This document shows, one piece after another, positions 36,207 through 47,299 of a stretch of 64,000 bases of DNA. Both the position numbers and the translations under genes were made by a program. Below the pieces are notes generated by a model that saw nothing but the letters and a program-made list of their open reading frames with translations, had not been told where the DNA came from and searched no databases. Position 1 is the first letter of the stretch, and each line of letters starts with the position of its first letter. Source of the stretch: Sipunculus nudus (lineage: Eukaryota; Annelida; Sipuncula; Golfingiida; Sipunculidae); contig CM049313.1 in assembly GCA_026874595.1 (NCBI GenBank), positions 80,530,659-80,594,658 of the forward strand, given 5' to 3'.

Positions 36207-36238
36207 TAGCCCAGCTGACTTTCAGTCATGCTGGGCTA
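36207..36238 (+). repeat. Long hairpin at the edge of a different repeat
   Basis: Inverted repeat TAGCCCAGC...GCTGGGCTA (9 bp) enclosing TGACT-TTC-AGTCA (5 bp, 3-nt loop), with one unpaired T between the two stems. It separates the D modules from an unrelated-looking repeat with TTTGTCCGTCGTCC and may mark that element's end. Confidence 0.85.
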
Positions 36239-37260
36239 TAGCGATGGGTCTTTGTCCGTCGTCCTTCCATCTGTCCATCCTGCTGACCGGCCGTCCGTCT
36301 GTTAGCAGGGCACAAATCGTAACTGTACGGGCTAGGGTCATGAACCCTATGTAGTCTTAGAGGTTCTAAAATGATCTCCTTGCAAACCTGAAATTAGGTC
36401 ACTGACCTATATTCTCGAAGTTACAGGGTGTGTATGCACCCCCCAGAAATAATTCTTTTAGCTAAAATTTTCATCCAAAAACTTCCATCTTTCACATACA
36501 GCTCATCTACCAACAGGGGAAGAACCATAATTATTTTGAAGTCAACAGGTCAAAGGTCAAGGTCACAGGAGTCCCTTTATTTAATGCCTGTGGATGCATT
36601 TTAAGCCAAATCTTTCATCCCAATTCTTTGAATTTTTACATATATTTCACCTTCTAAGAGGGAGAAGAATCCTATAGATTTTTAGGTCACAAGATCAAAG
36701 ATCAGGGTCACAGGATCCAATTTTTTTAAAAGGTTGTGAAAACATTTCAAGCTAGACATTTCATTCCAAACTTCCCAGCACTGATATCGCTTCTCTGCCA
36801 ACAGGGGAACAGACCTGTTGAATTTGAGGTCAAAGGTGAAGTTCACTGCACCCACTTTTTGTGTGGAGTCATTTTCAGGAAACTTTTCAATCTATACCTT
36901 CCATTTGTCATATATGGCTGACCTACCAATAGGGGAAGAAGCCTATCGATGTCGAGTTCAAAAGGTCAAAGGTCAAGGACACATTACTTAATTATTCTAA
37001 ATGGTTGTGAACATTTTGCAAGTGAAACTGTTCAACCCAAACCTTCAGTCTTTCACATATGCCATATCTATGCATCACTCAATTTGGTTCAAACTTCATA
37101 TTTATAAGCACCCGTTTCTCAATAATTCTTGCATGGATTTCCTTGATTTTTGCTATATATTTTGATCTTATATTTGCCCTTTTTGTTGTTTCTTTTGAGA
37201 CTGACAGGTATCAAGCAAGCTATGGGAATAGTTACCGATAGCTTAACAATCATTCATTTT
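36239..37260 (+). repeat. Region D: element with ~140-bp AGGTCA modules
   Basis: A distinct repeat starting with a TTTGTCCGTCGTCC-type 5' stretch. It contains four diverged modules recognised by (C)AACAGGGGAAGAA-like boxes starting at 36511, 36654, 36799 and 36927, spaced 143, 145 and 128 bp. Each is followed by a GGTCA-type cluster (for example near 36546, 36681, 36829 and 36963) and mostly by a TTTCATCC-like stretch. No protein is recognisable; open frames are short and module-derived. Confidence 0.75.
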
Positions 37261-37440
37261 TCCTAAGACCATCAAGTCACTGTGTTTTAACCAGACATAG
37301 GTGATGTATATTTCTGTTGTCGTAGAAAATTTCAAAATATTGGCAAATTGGTTCTTCAAAATGTGACTGGAAGTTGTGAATCTCAGCCCATGATGTGGCA
37401 GGTCATGCTTGGCAGCTGAGCGTCATGACCCATGGGTCAC
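37261..37440. other. Unassigned spacer in region D
   Basis: About 180 bp with no similarity to the other families that I can see, apart from a perfect 14-bp palindrome TGACCCATGGGTCA at 37426-37439. No gene or RNA is recognisable. Confidence 0.6.
37426..37439 (+). repeat. 14-bp palindrome TGACCCATGGGTCA
   Basis: Perfect palindrome made of TGACC and GGTCA half-sites around CATG, in the otherwise featureless D spacer. Confidence 0.7.
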
Positions 37441-37670
37441 TTGTTAAACTATTACATCTTACATCTTACAGTAATATCTCGAAACAGATTATTCATTTTC
37501 TGGATATTGCCAATAGGGGGCGTTGCACTCGCCTCTCCCCTATATATATTTCTTTGCCATATCTACAAAACTATAAACTTCAATTACAAACACTATGACT
37601 TATTGTCTTCCTTTGAATCTTCTCCATAATCTGAGTTAGTCATCTGGTCTTATTCTTGTGTCACTTTTTC

Positions 37671-37856
37671 AGTATGTCTGTCTGTTTGTCAGTGATCCTC
37701 TATTTCACCTGCTTTGCTGGATCTTGCGTCTTACAGTTAGCAATCTTCAGGCCACAGTTTTTCAGTATGTCTGTTTGTTTGTCAGTGATCCTCATTTTCG
37801 CCTGATTGCTGGATCTTGCGTCTTACAGTTAGCAATCTTCAGGCCACAGTTTTGAA
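37671..37856 (+). repeat. 93-bp tandem duplication
   Basis: Two adjacent copies starting AGTATGTCTGT at 37671 and 37764, each running through GTCAGTGATCCTC and CTTGCGTCTTACAG to CAGGCCACAGTTTT. They differ by a few substitutions and one small indel. Each resembles the 5' boundary of a unit. Confidence 0.85.
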
Positions 37857-38236
37857 GGAATCCTTTTGGAATTGAAACATCTCTTACAATAATATATACA
37901 TTTTGGAACATTTCTTACAATAATATCTCAAAAGAAATTTTTTAATTTTTGGGATATGGCCGCTAGGGGATGCTGCGGTAGAGCCTCCACACCATATCAT
38001 TTTTTGGCCATATCTCCGACATTATAAACTCTACCTTCACTTGTAGTCTGTTTTCTCAGGTGTGTCAGTATATTTGTCTGTTTTGAGCTATGTCTGATTT
38101 CATGTTCTTTTGTGTGATATATGTCGTTCAACAGGCCAAACGTTCCAGCAATCGCTTTAAAAGTCATTCAATTGATAGAAAACCGTCAGTTTGTCCTGTT
38201 TCTCCATTTGTCTGTCATTTAAGTCCGGCAAGCTCT

Positions 38237-38254
38237 CGACCTATGGTCGTCTAG
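38237..38254 (+). repeat. Terminal hairpin variant (loop TAT) plus CTAG
   Basis: CGACC-TAT-GGTCG then T-CTAG-T. The stem is kept while the loop differs from the A copies. It closes region D and abuts E1. Confidence 0.75.
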
Positions 38255-39510
38255 TTTGTTTGTTTGTCTGTCTGTTTGTCTGTATGTACACGCGCTAGAG
38301 GCCACAGTTTTTAAGCAATCGCTCTGAAACTTATACATAAACTGTAAGATCTGTTCTCCTCGGAGCCTATTGTTTTTGGTCATGATCGGTCAAAGGTCAA
38401 GGTCAGGGTCACCAAAAAACCTAAAATCTTTATTTTCTTCATATCTTCGTCAATAATAATCGTAGCCGCATAATCTGTAGCTCATTTTATTCCTCACTAT
38501 GTTAGCTTTCCAAGTGCTGGCAAATTTTTCCGGTCAATGGTTACCATGGTAACGTATTTTGGGGGGAAAATCAGAAAATTCGAAAATTTCCCTCCAAATT
38601 TCTCATTTTTTAAGTTAGAGAGGCCTAGTTTTTTGCAATGCGTAGCATTTAATATGCTCTATGCGAAATTAATGTAAGTCTCGCAAAATCTCGTGCCATG
38701 TGTCGTCAAATGGGACTTTTCGAGATTTCGTTAAATACGATTTACAGGTCGCAGTTTTACAGCTAAGGTTCTGAAAGTGACATATTTTCTGTTGTTTTGT
38801 ATTATCTCGAACTTGTTTTTTCATTTTTCGGAAATAGCCACCAGGGGGCGTGGTACTGGAAACACTGTAACATATCATTTTTCCGCAATATCTAAAAAAA
38901 TATTTAGCATATAACAATTTTTTTTGTCGCATCTAAAACTAGGATCATTGCCTTATTCCTTCGTACATTTAGCCTTGTGCTGCCGTTACCATGGTTACCA
39001 AATTTTGGGGTAAAACTTGACAATCTGAAATACGGAGTTTTCCTGCTTCTATCTCTGTCAATATTTGCGATAGAAAGCTCTGGTTTTTGGCGTTAGATAG
39101 CATTAGTTTACTTCTTAGTCATTCAATAGAAAGTCTCGTCATATCTCGCACCGTTTCTCGTGAAACGAGAACACGTGACCATTCAAAGAAATGCCTATAA
39201 TTCTGTCATTTTTCACGCTACAGACACATGGTTTGCAGCGCTGGATAGCGGCTGACACTCGCAGTCACATTCAGGGGTCACATTGTTAGTCTCGTCAAAT
39301 CTCGCGCCGTTTTTCGCCATACCACGAAGACACGTGCCGTCGCCGCAAGTGGCGGCAGGGTCCTTACGGTGGGCGGCCGGCGTGTGCAGCGGTGCGTGAC
39401 GGCCTCTCCGGGCCCCATCTATGATCATACATGTTGGAGGCACAGTCCAGACTTTATTGCTTGCCGGAAATCTTCGATTTTCGCAAGCTGGTTGGTCAGT
39501 CGCGGATGTC
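38255..39510 (+). repeat. Unit E1 (about 1256 bp)
   Basis: A single unit whose 5' part resembles the family A core (CTCCTCGGAGCC, AGGTCA cluster, GTTACCATGGTAAC at 38540-38553) and whose 3' part matches the CG-rich end of B. It has a CTCF-like box at 38837-38855. A near-identical copy, E2, lies 7676 bp downstream. It starts directly after a hairpin/CTAG terminus and is followed without spacer by B array 1. It may be a recombinant or an intermediate between A and B. Confidence 0.9.
38540..38553 (+). promoter_or_regulatory. X-box-like palindrome in E1
   Basis: Perfect GTTACCATGGTAAC; repeated in E2 at 46216-46229. Confidence 0.55.
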
Positions 39511-39644
39511 TGTTTGTCTGTTTGTTTGTTTGTTTGTTTGTCTGTCCAGTCTCTACAGGTCGCAATTTTGATCCCATCGCTTTCAAACTTTCACAGTTTG
39601 TGTAAAATCAAAAATGCAAGAAGCCTATTGTTTTTGGGCAATAT

Positions 39645-39669
39645 AGGTCAAAGGTCAAGGTCAAGGTCA
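39645..39669 (+). promoter_or_regulatory. AGGTCA cluster in family B (representative)
   Basis: AGGTCA-A-AGGTCA-AGGTCA-AGGTCA, the same spacing as in A; repeats in every B unit. Confidence 0.6.
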
Positions 39670-40105
39670 TCAAAAGTTCCTAAAGTGCTCTTTTCTTCAT
39701 ATCTCCATTACTATTTGTCATAGCCACTTCAAACAGGGCTCATTTTAATCGGCATTCCAAGGCCTTTCTTCTGATATATATGTTGCTGAAATCTGCTGTT
39801 TCTATGGTTACACATTTTGGGGGGAAACTCATGATTTTCGAAAATAAAAGGCCTAATTTTTCTAACTTTGTCATTTTTAAAGCTAGAGTGTTCTAGTTTT
39901 TTGCATCAGATAGTACTAAATAAGCTTTTAATTATACAAGTGAAAGTCTCGTAAAATCTCGCACCATTTCTCGTCAAACGAGAATTTTCGAGATTTCATT
40001 AAATATGGCTTACAGGTCGCATTTTTTAAACTATGACTTTGAAAATGACATATTTTGTGTTATTTAGAAATATCTCGAAACCAATTTTTCATTTTTTTGG
40101 AAATA

Positions 40106-40123
40106 GCCACCAGGGGGCGTGGT
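40106..40123 (+). promoter_or_regulatory. CTCF-like box of the B unit (representative)
   Basis: GCCACCAGGGGGCGTGGT, recurring every 1270 bp in array 1 and every 1269 bp in array 2 (first at 53735). The E units carry it at 38837 and 46513. Confidence 0.6.
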
Positions 40124-40403
40124 ACATGAAACACTGTAACATATCATTTTTCTGCAATATCTCAAAAAATATTAAACGTGACACCATTTTTTGGGTCGTA
40201 TCTGAAACTAGGAACATTGGCTTATCCCTTCGCACATGTTGCTTTGTGCTGCCGTTACCATGGTTACCAAATTTTGGGGTAAAACTTGACAATCTGAAAA
40301 TTCGGAGTTTTCCAGCTTCTCTCTCTGTTGATATTTGCGATAGAAAGGTCTGGTGTTTGGCGTTAGACAGCATCCCTCTAGTTCTTAGTCATTCAATCGC
40401 AAG

Positions 40404-40440
40404 TCTCGTCATATCTCGCACCGTTTCTCGTGAAACGAGA
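40404..40440 (+). repeat. 37-bp TCTCG box in B (representative)
   Basis: TCTCG at offsets 1, 11 and 23 and CGAGA at 33; the second half forms the perfect hairpin TTCTCGT-GAA-ACGAGAA (40425-40441). Another box lies at 39957-39993. Confidence 0.88.
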
Positions 40441-40728
40441 ACACGTGACCATTCAAAGAAATGCCTATAATTATGTCATTTTTCACACTACAGACACATG
40501 GTTTGCAGCGCTGGATAGCGGCTGACACTCGCAGTCACATTCAGGGGTCACATTGTTAGTCTCGTCAAATCTCGCGCCGTTTTTCGCCAAACCACGAAGA
40601 CACGTGCCGTCGCCGCAAGTGGCGGCAGGGTCCCTACGGTGGGCGGCCGGCGTGTGCAGCGGTGCGTGACGGCCTCTCCGGGCCCCATCTATGATCATAC
40701 ATGTTGGAGGCACAGTCCAGACTTTATT

Positions 40729-40758
40729 GCTTGCCGGAAATCTTCGATTTTCGCAAGC
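40729..40758 (+). repeat. Type I hairpin at the 3' end of a B unit (representative)
   Basis: GCTTGCCGGAAATC-TTC-GATTTTCGCAAGC: imperfect inverted repeat about 20 nt before the unit boundary. It is present in every B and E unit. C units carry a related form (GCTTGCCGGAATC-AGA-GATTTCGACAAG) at their start as defined here, for example from 20474. Confidence 0.85.
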
Positions 40759-43700
40759 TGGTTGGTCAGTCGCGGATGTCTGTTTGTCTGTTTGTTTGTT
40801 TGTTTGTTTGTCTGTCCAGTCTCTACAGGTCGCAATTTTGATCCCATCGCTTTCAAACTTTCACAGTTTGTGTAAAATCAAAAATGCAAGAAGCCTATTG
40901 TTTTTGGGCAATATAGGTCAAAGGTCAAGGTCAAGGTCATCAAAAGTTCCTAAAGTGCTCTTTTCTTCATATCTCCATTACTATTTGTCATAGCCACTTC
41001 AAACAGGGCTCATTTTAATCGGCATTCCAAGGCCTTTCTTCTGATATATATGTTGCTGAAATCTGCTGTTTCTATGGTTACACATTTTGGGGGGAAACTC
41101 ATGATTTTCGAAAATAAAAGGCCTAATTTTTCTAACTTTGTCATTTTTAAAGCTAGAGTGTTCTAGTTTTTTGCATCAGATAGTACTAAATAAGCTTTTA
41201 ATTATACAAGTGAAAGTCTCGTAAAATCTCGCACCATTTCTCGTCAAACGAGAATTTTCGAGATTTCATTAAATATGGCTTACAGGTCGCATTTTTTAAA
41301 CTATGACTTTGAAAATGACATATTTTGTGTTATTTAGAAATATCTCGAAACCAATTTTTCATTTTTTTGGAAATAGCCACCAGGGGGCGTGGTACATGAA
41401 ACACTGTAACATATCATTTTTCTGCAATATCTCAAAAAATATTAAACGTGACACCATTTTTTGGGTCGTATCTGAAACTAGGAACATTGGCTTATCCCTT
41501 CGCACATGTTGCTTTGTGCTGCCGTTACCATGGTTACCAAATTTTGGGGTAAAACTTGACAATCTGAAAATTCGGAGTTTTCCAGCTTCTCTCTCTGTTG
41601 ATATTTGCGATAGAAAGGTCTGGTGTTTGGCGTTAGACAGCATCCCTCTAGTTCTTAGTCATTCAATCGCAAGTCTCGTCATATCTCGCACCGTTTCTCG
41701 TGAAACGAGAACACGTGACCATTCAAAGAAATGCCTATAATTATGTCATTTTTCACACTACAGACACATGGTTTGCAGCGCTGGATAGCGGCTGACACTC
41801 GCAGTCACATTCAGGGGTCACATTGTTAGTCTCGTCAAATCTCGCGCCGTTTTTCGCCAAACCACGAAGACACGTGCCGTCGCCGCAAGTGGCGGCAGGG
41901 TCCCTACGGTGGGCGGCCGGCGTGTGCAGCGGTGCGTGACGGCCTCTCCGGGCCCCATCTATGATCATACATGTTGGAGGCACAGTCCAGACTTTATTGC
42001 TTGCCGGAAATCTTCGATTTTCGCAAGCTGGTTGGTCAGTCGCGGATGTCTGTTTGTCTGTTTGTTTGTTTGTTTGTTTGTCTGTCCAGTCTCTACAGGT
42101 CGCAATTTTGATCCCATCGCTTTCAAACTTTCACAGTTTGTGTAAAATCAAAAATGCAAGAAGCCTATTGTTTTTGGGCAATATAGGTCAAAGGTCAAGG
42201 TCAAGGTCATCAAAAGTTCCTAAAGTGCTCTTTTCTTCATATCTCCATTACTATTTGTCATAGCCACTTCAAACAGGGCTCATTTTAATCGGCATTCCAA
42301 GGCCTTTCTTCTGATATATATGTTGCTGAAATCTGCTGTTTCTATGGTTACACATTTTGGGGGGAAACTCATGATTTTCGAAAATAAAAGGCCTAATTTT
42401 TCTAACTTTGTCATTTTTAAAGCTAGAGTGTTCTAGTTTTTTGCATCAGATAGTACTAAATAAGCTTTTAATTATACAAGTGAAAGTCTCGTAAAATCTC
42501 GCACCATTTCTCGTCAAACGAGAATTTTCGAGATTTCATTAAATATGGCTTACAGGTCGCATTTTTTAAACTATGACTTTGAAAATGACATATTTTGTGT
42601 TATTTAGAAATATCTCGAAACCAATTTTTCATTTTTTTGGAAATAGCCACCAGGGGGCGTGGTACATGAAACACTGTAACATATCATTTTTCTGCAATAT
42701 CTCAAAAAATATTAAACGTGACACCATTTTTTGGGTCGTATCTGAAACTAGGAACATTGGCTTATCCCTTCGCACATGTTGCTTTGTGCTGCCGTTACCA
42801 TGGTTACCAAATTTTGGGGTAAAACTTGACAATCTGAAAATTCGGAGTTTTCCAGCTTCTCTCTCTGTTGATATTTGCGATAGAAAGGTCTGGTGTTTGG
42901 CGTTAGACAGCATCCCTCTAGTTCTTAGTCATTCAATCGCAAGTCTCGTCATATCTCGCACCGTTTCTCGTGAAACGAGAACACGTGACCATTCAAAGAA
43001 ATGCCTATAATTATGTCATTTTTCACACTACAGACACATGGTTTGCAGCGCTGGATAGCGGCTGACACTCGCAGTCACATTCAGGGGTCACATTGTTAGT
43101 CTCGTCAAATCTCGCGCCGTTTTTCGCCAAACCACGAAGACACGTGCCGTCGCCGCAAGTGGCGGCAGGGTCCCTACGGTGGGCGGCCGGCGTGTGCAGC
43201 GGTGCGTGACGGCCTCTCCGGGCCCCATCTATGATCATACATGTTGGAGGCACAGTCCAGACTTTATTGCTTGCCGGAAATCTTCGATTTTCGCAAGCTG
43301 GTTGGTCAGTCGCGGATGTCTGTTTGTCTGTTTGTTTGTTTGTTTGTTTGTCTGTCCAGTCTCTACAGGTCGCAATTTTGATCCCATCGCTTTCAAACTT
43401 TCACAGTTTGTGTAAAATCAAAAATGCAAGAAGCCTATTGTTTTTGGGCAATATAGGTCAAAGGTCAAGGTCAAGGTCATCAAAAGTTCCTAAAGTGCTC
43501 TTTTCTTCATATCTCCATTACTATTTGTCATAGCCACTTCAAACAGGGCTCATTTTAATCGGCATTCCAAGGCCTTTCTTCTGATATATATGTTGCTGAA
43601 ATCTGCTGTTTCTATGGTTACACATTTTGGGGGGAAACTCATGATTTTCGAAAATAAAAGGCCTAATTTTTCTAACTTTGTCATTTTTAAAGCTAGAGTG

Positions 43701-45866
43701 TTCTAGTTTTTTGCATCAGATAGTACTAAATAAGCTTTTAATTATACAAGTGAAAGTCTCGTAAAATCTCGCACCATTTCTCGTCAAACGAGAATTTTCG
43801 AGATTTCATTAAATATGGCTTACAGGTCGCATTTTTTAAACTATGACTTTGAAAATGACATATTTTGTGTTATTTAGAAATATCTCGAAACCAATTTTTC
43901 ATTTTTTTGGAAATAGCCACCAGGGGGCGTGGTACATGAAACACTGTAACATATCATTTTTCTGCAATATCTCAAAAAATATTAAACGTGACACCATTTT
44001 TTGGGTCGTATCTGAAACTAGGAACATTGGCTTATCCCTTCGCACATGTTGCTTTGTGCTGCCGTTACCATGGTTACCAAATTTTGGGGTAAAACTTGAC
44101 AATCTGAAAATTCGGAGTTTTCCAGCTTCTCTCTCTGTTGATATTTGCGATAGAAAGGTCTGGTGTTTGGCGTTAGACAGCATCCCTCTAGTTCTTAGTC
44201 ATTCAATCGCAAGTCTCGTCATATCTCGCACCGTTTCTCGTGAAACGAGAACACGTGACCATTCAAAGAAATGCCTATAATTATGTCATTTTTCACACTA
44301 CAGACACATGGTTTGCAGCGCTGGATAGCGGCTGACACTCGCAGTCACATTCAGGGGTCACATTGTTAGTCTCGTCAAATCTCGCGCCGTTTTTCGCCAA
44401 ACCACGAAGACACGTGCCGTCGCCGCAAGTGGCGGCAGGGTCCCTACGGTGGGCGGCCGGCGTGTGCAGCGGTGCGTGACGGCCTCTCCGGGCCCCATCT
44501 ATGATCATACATGTTGGAGGCACAGTCCAGACTTTATTGCTTGCCGGAAATCTTCGATTTTCGCAAGCTGGTTGGTCAGTCGCGGATGTCTGTTTGTCTG
44601 TTTGTTTGTTTGTTTGTTTGTCTGTCCAGTCTCTACAGGTCGCAATTTTGATCCCATCGCTTTCAAACTTTCACAGTTTGTGTAAAATCAAAAATGCAAG
44701 AAGCCTATTGTTTTTGGGCAATATAGGTCAAAGGTCAAGGTCAAGGTCATCAAAAGTTCCTAAAGTGCTCTTTTCTTCATATCTCCATTACTATTTGTCA
44801 TAGCCACTTCAAACAGGGCTCATTTTAATCGGCATTCCAAGGCCTTTCTTCTGATATATATGTTGCTGAAATCTGCTGTTTCTATGGTTACACATTTTGG
44901 GGGGAAACTCATGATTTTCGAAAATAAAAGGCCTAATTTTTCTAACTTTGTCATTTTTAAAGCTAGAGTGTTCTAGTTTTTTGCATCAGATAGTACTAAA
45001 TAAGCTTTTAATTATACAAGTGAAAGTCTCGTAAAATCTCGCACCATTTCTCGTCAAACGAGAATTTTCGAGATTTCATTAAATATGGCTTACAGGTCGC
45101 ATTTTTTAAACTATGACTTTGAAAATGACATATTTTGTGTTATTTAGAAATATCTCGAAACCAATTTTTCATTTTTTTGGAAATAGCCACCAGGGGGCGT
45201 GGTACATGAAACACTGTAACATATCATTTTTCTGCAATATCTCAAAAAATATTAAACGTGACACCATTTTTTGGGTCGTATCTGAAACTAGGAACATTGG
45301 CTTATCCCTTCGCACATGTTGCTTTGTGCTGCCGTTACCATGGTTACCAAATTTTGGGGTAAAACTTGACAATCTGAAAATTCGGAGTTTTCCAGCTTCT
45401 CTCTCTGTTGATATTTGCGATAGAAAGGTCTGGTGTTTGGCGTTAGACAGCATCCCTCTAGTTCTTAGTCATTCAATCGCAAGTCTCGTCATATCTCGCA
45501 CCGTTTCTCGTGAAACGAGAACACGTGACCATTCAAAGAAATGCCTATAATTATGTCATTTTTCACGCTACAGACACATGGTTTGCAGCGCTGGATAGCG
45601 GCTGACACTCGCAGTCACATTCAGGGGTCACATTGTTAGTCTCGTCAAATCTCGCGCCGTTTTTCGCCAAACCACGAAGACACGTGCCGTCGCCGCAAGT
45701 GGCGGCAGGGTCCCTACGGTGGGCGGCCGGCGTGTGCAGCGGTGCGTGACGGCCTCTCCGGGCCCCATCTATGATCATACATGTTGGAGGCACAGTCCAG
45801 ACTTTATTGCTTGCCGGAAATCTTCGATTTTCGCAAGCTGGTTGGTCAGTCGCGGATGTCTGTTTG

Positions 45867-45914
45867 TTGCTTGCCGGAAATCTTCGATTTTCGCAAGCAT
45901 GTTGATCACCCGCG
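45867..45914 (+). repeat. Junction hairpin module between B array 1 and E2
   Basis: A ~50-bp module TTGCTTGCCGGAAATC...GCAAGCATG...CACCCGCG with an imperfect hairpin at 45869-45898 (14-nt and 13-nt arms, TTC loop). It is an extra copy of the motif that already ends the B unit at about 45809, so the 3' module is duplicated exactly where the family changes. Confidence 0.88.
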
Positions 45915-47186
45915 TATGTTTGTTTGTTTGTTTGTTTGTTTGTCTGTCTGTTTGTCTGTATGTACACGCGCTAGAGGCCACAGTTTTTAAGCAATCGCTC
46001 TGAAACTTATACATAAACTGTAAGATCTGTTCTCCTCGGAGCCTATTGTTTTTGGTCATGATCGGTCAAAGGTCAAGGTCAGGGTCACCAAAAAACCTAA
46101 AATCTTTATTTTCTTCATATCTTCGTCAATAATAATCGTAGCCGCATAATCTGTAGCTCATTTTATTCCTCACTATGTTAGCTTTCCAAGTGCTGGCAAA
46201 TTTTTCCGGTCAATGGTTACCATGGTAACGTATTTTGGGGGGAAAATCAGAAAATTCGAAAATTTCCCTCCAAATTTCTCATTTTTTAAGTTAGAGAGGC
46301 CTAGTTTTTTGCAATGCGTAGCATTTAATATGCTCTATGCGAAATTAATGTAAGTCTCGCAAAATCTCGTGCCATGTGTCGTCAAATGGGACTTTTCGAG
46401 ATTTCGTTAAATACGATTTACAGGTCGCAGTTTTACAGCTAAGGTTCTGAAAGTGACATATTTTCTGTTGTTTTGTATTATCTCGAACTTGTTTTTTCAT
46501 TTTTCGGAAATAGCCACCAGGGGGCGTGGTACTGGAAACACTGTAACATATCATTTTTCCGCAATATCTAAAAAAATATTTAGCATATAACAATTTTTTT
46601 TGTCGCATCTAAAACTAGGATCATTGCCTTATTCCTTCGTACATTTAGCCTTGTGCTGCCGTTACCATGGTTACCAAATTTTGGGGTAAAACTTGACAAT
46701 CTGAAATACGGAGTTTTCCTGCTTCTATCTCTGTCAATATTTGCGATAGAAAGCTCTGGTTTTTGGCGTTAGATAGCATTAGTTTACTTCTTAGTCATTC
46801 AATAGAAAGTCTCGTCATATCTCGCACCGTTTCTCGTGAAACGAGAACACGGGACCATTCAAAGAAATGCCTATAATTCTGTCATTTTTCACGCTACAGA
46901 CACATGGTTTGCAGCGCTGGATAGCGGCTGACACTCGCAGTCACATTCAGGGGTCACATTGTTAGTCTCGTCAAATCTCGCGCCGTTTTTCGCCATACCA
47001 CGAAGACACGTGCCGTCGCCGCAAGTGGCGGCAGGGTCCTTACGGTGGGCGGCCGGCGTGTGCAGCGGTGCGTGACGGCCTCTCCGGGCCCCATCTATGA
47101 TCATACATGTTGGAGGCACAGTCCAGACTTTATTGCTTGCCGGAAATCTTCGATTTTCGCAAGCTGGTTGGTCAGTCGCGGATGTC
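45915..47186 (+). repeat. Unit E2
   Basis: Near-identical copy of E1 at a constant offset of 7676 bp from the TGTACACGCG box to the GATGTC end. The one substitution I noticed is ACACGTGACC in E1 against ACACGGGACC in E2. It has a longer (GTTT)n tract than E1 at its 5' end. It is followed by two hairpin modules and then A'. Confidence 0.93.
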
Positions 47187-47200
47187 TGTTTGTCTGTTTG

Positions 47201-47299
47201 TTGCTTGCCGGAATCAGAGATTTCGACAAGTATGTTGATCAGTTCCGTTTGTTGCTTGCCGGAAATCTTCGATTTTCGCAAGCATGTTGATCACCCGCG
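47201..47299 (+). repeat. Two different hairpin modules in tandem
   Basis: First the family C type (TTGCTTGCCGGAATCAGAG..., 47201-47247), then the B/E type (TTGCTTGCCGGAAATC..., 47252-47299). The C-type module is otherwise the first ~50 bp of each C unit, but no C body follows here. Confidence 0.88.

Larger units (their letters stand above)
37441..38254 (+). repeat. Region D: diverged modules, second block
   Basis: Further degenerate modules with CTCF-like boxes at 37510-37528 and, weaker, 37959-37977, tetranucleotide tracts and CAGGCCACAG boxes. The block ends in the CGACC-TAT-GGTCG hairpin followed by CTAG at 38251-38254, where unit E1 begins. Confidence 0.75.
39511..45860 (+). repeat. Family B array 1: five 1270-bp units
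   Basis: Five head-to-tail units starting at 39511, 40780, 42050, 43320 and 44590 under a fixed boundary after GATGTC; total length 6350 bp = 5 x 1270 (the shared boundary may be placed one base either way). They look identical except that units 1-4 read TTCACACTACAG and the last, next to E2, reads TTCACGCTACAG. Each unit contains (GTTT)n, the CTACAGGTCGCA box, the AGGTCA cluster, one CTCF-like box, X-box-like elements, two clear 37-bp TCTCG boxes plus a decayed third, and the 3' hairpin. Confidence 0.97.

Noticed and set aside
40033-40470. 145-codon plus-strand frame of the B units
   Set aside because: It overlaps the CTCF-like box, X-box and TCTCG box, is shortened in array 2 by the one-T deletion, and has a minus-strand competitor of similar length; likely chance.
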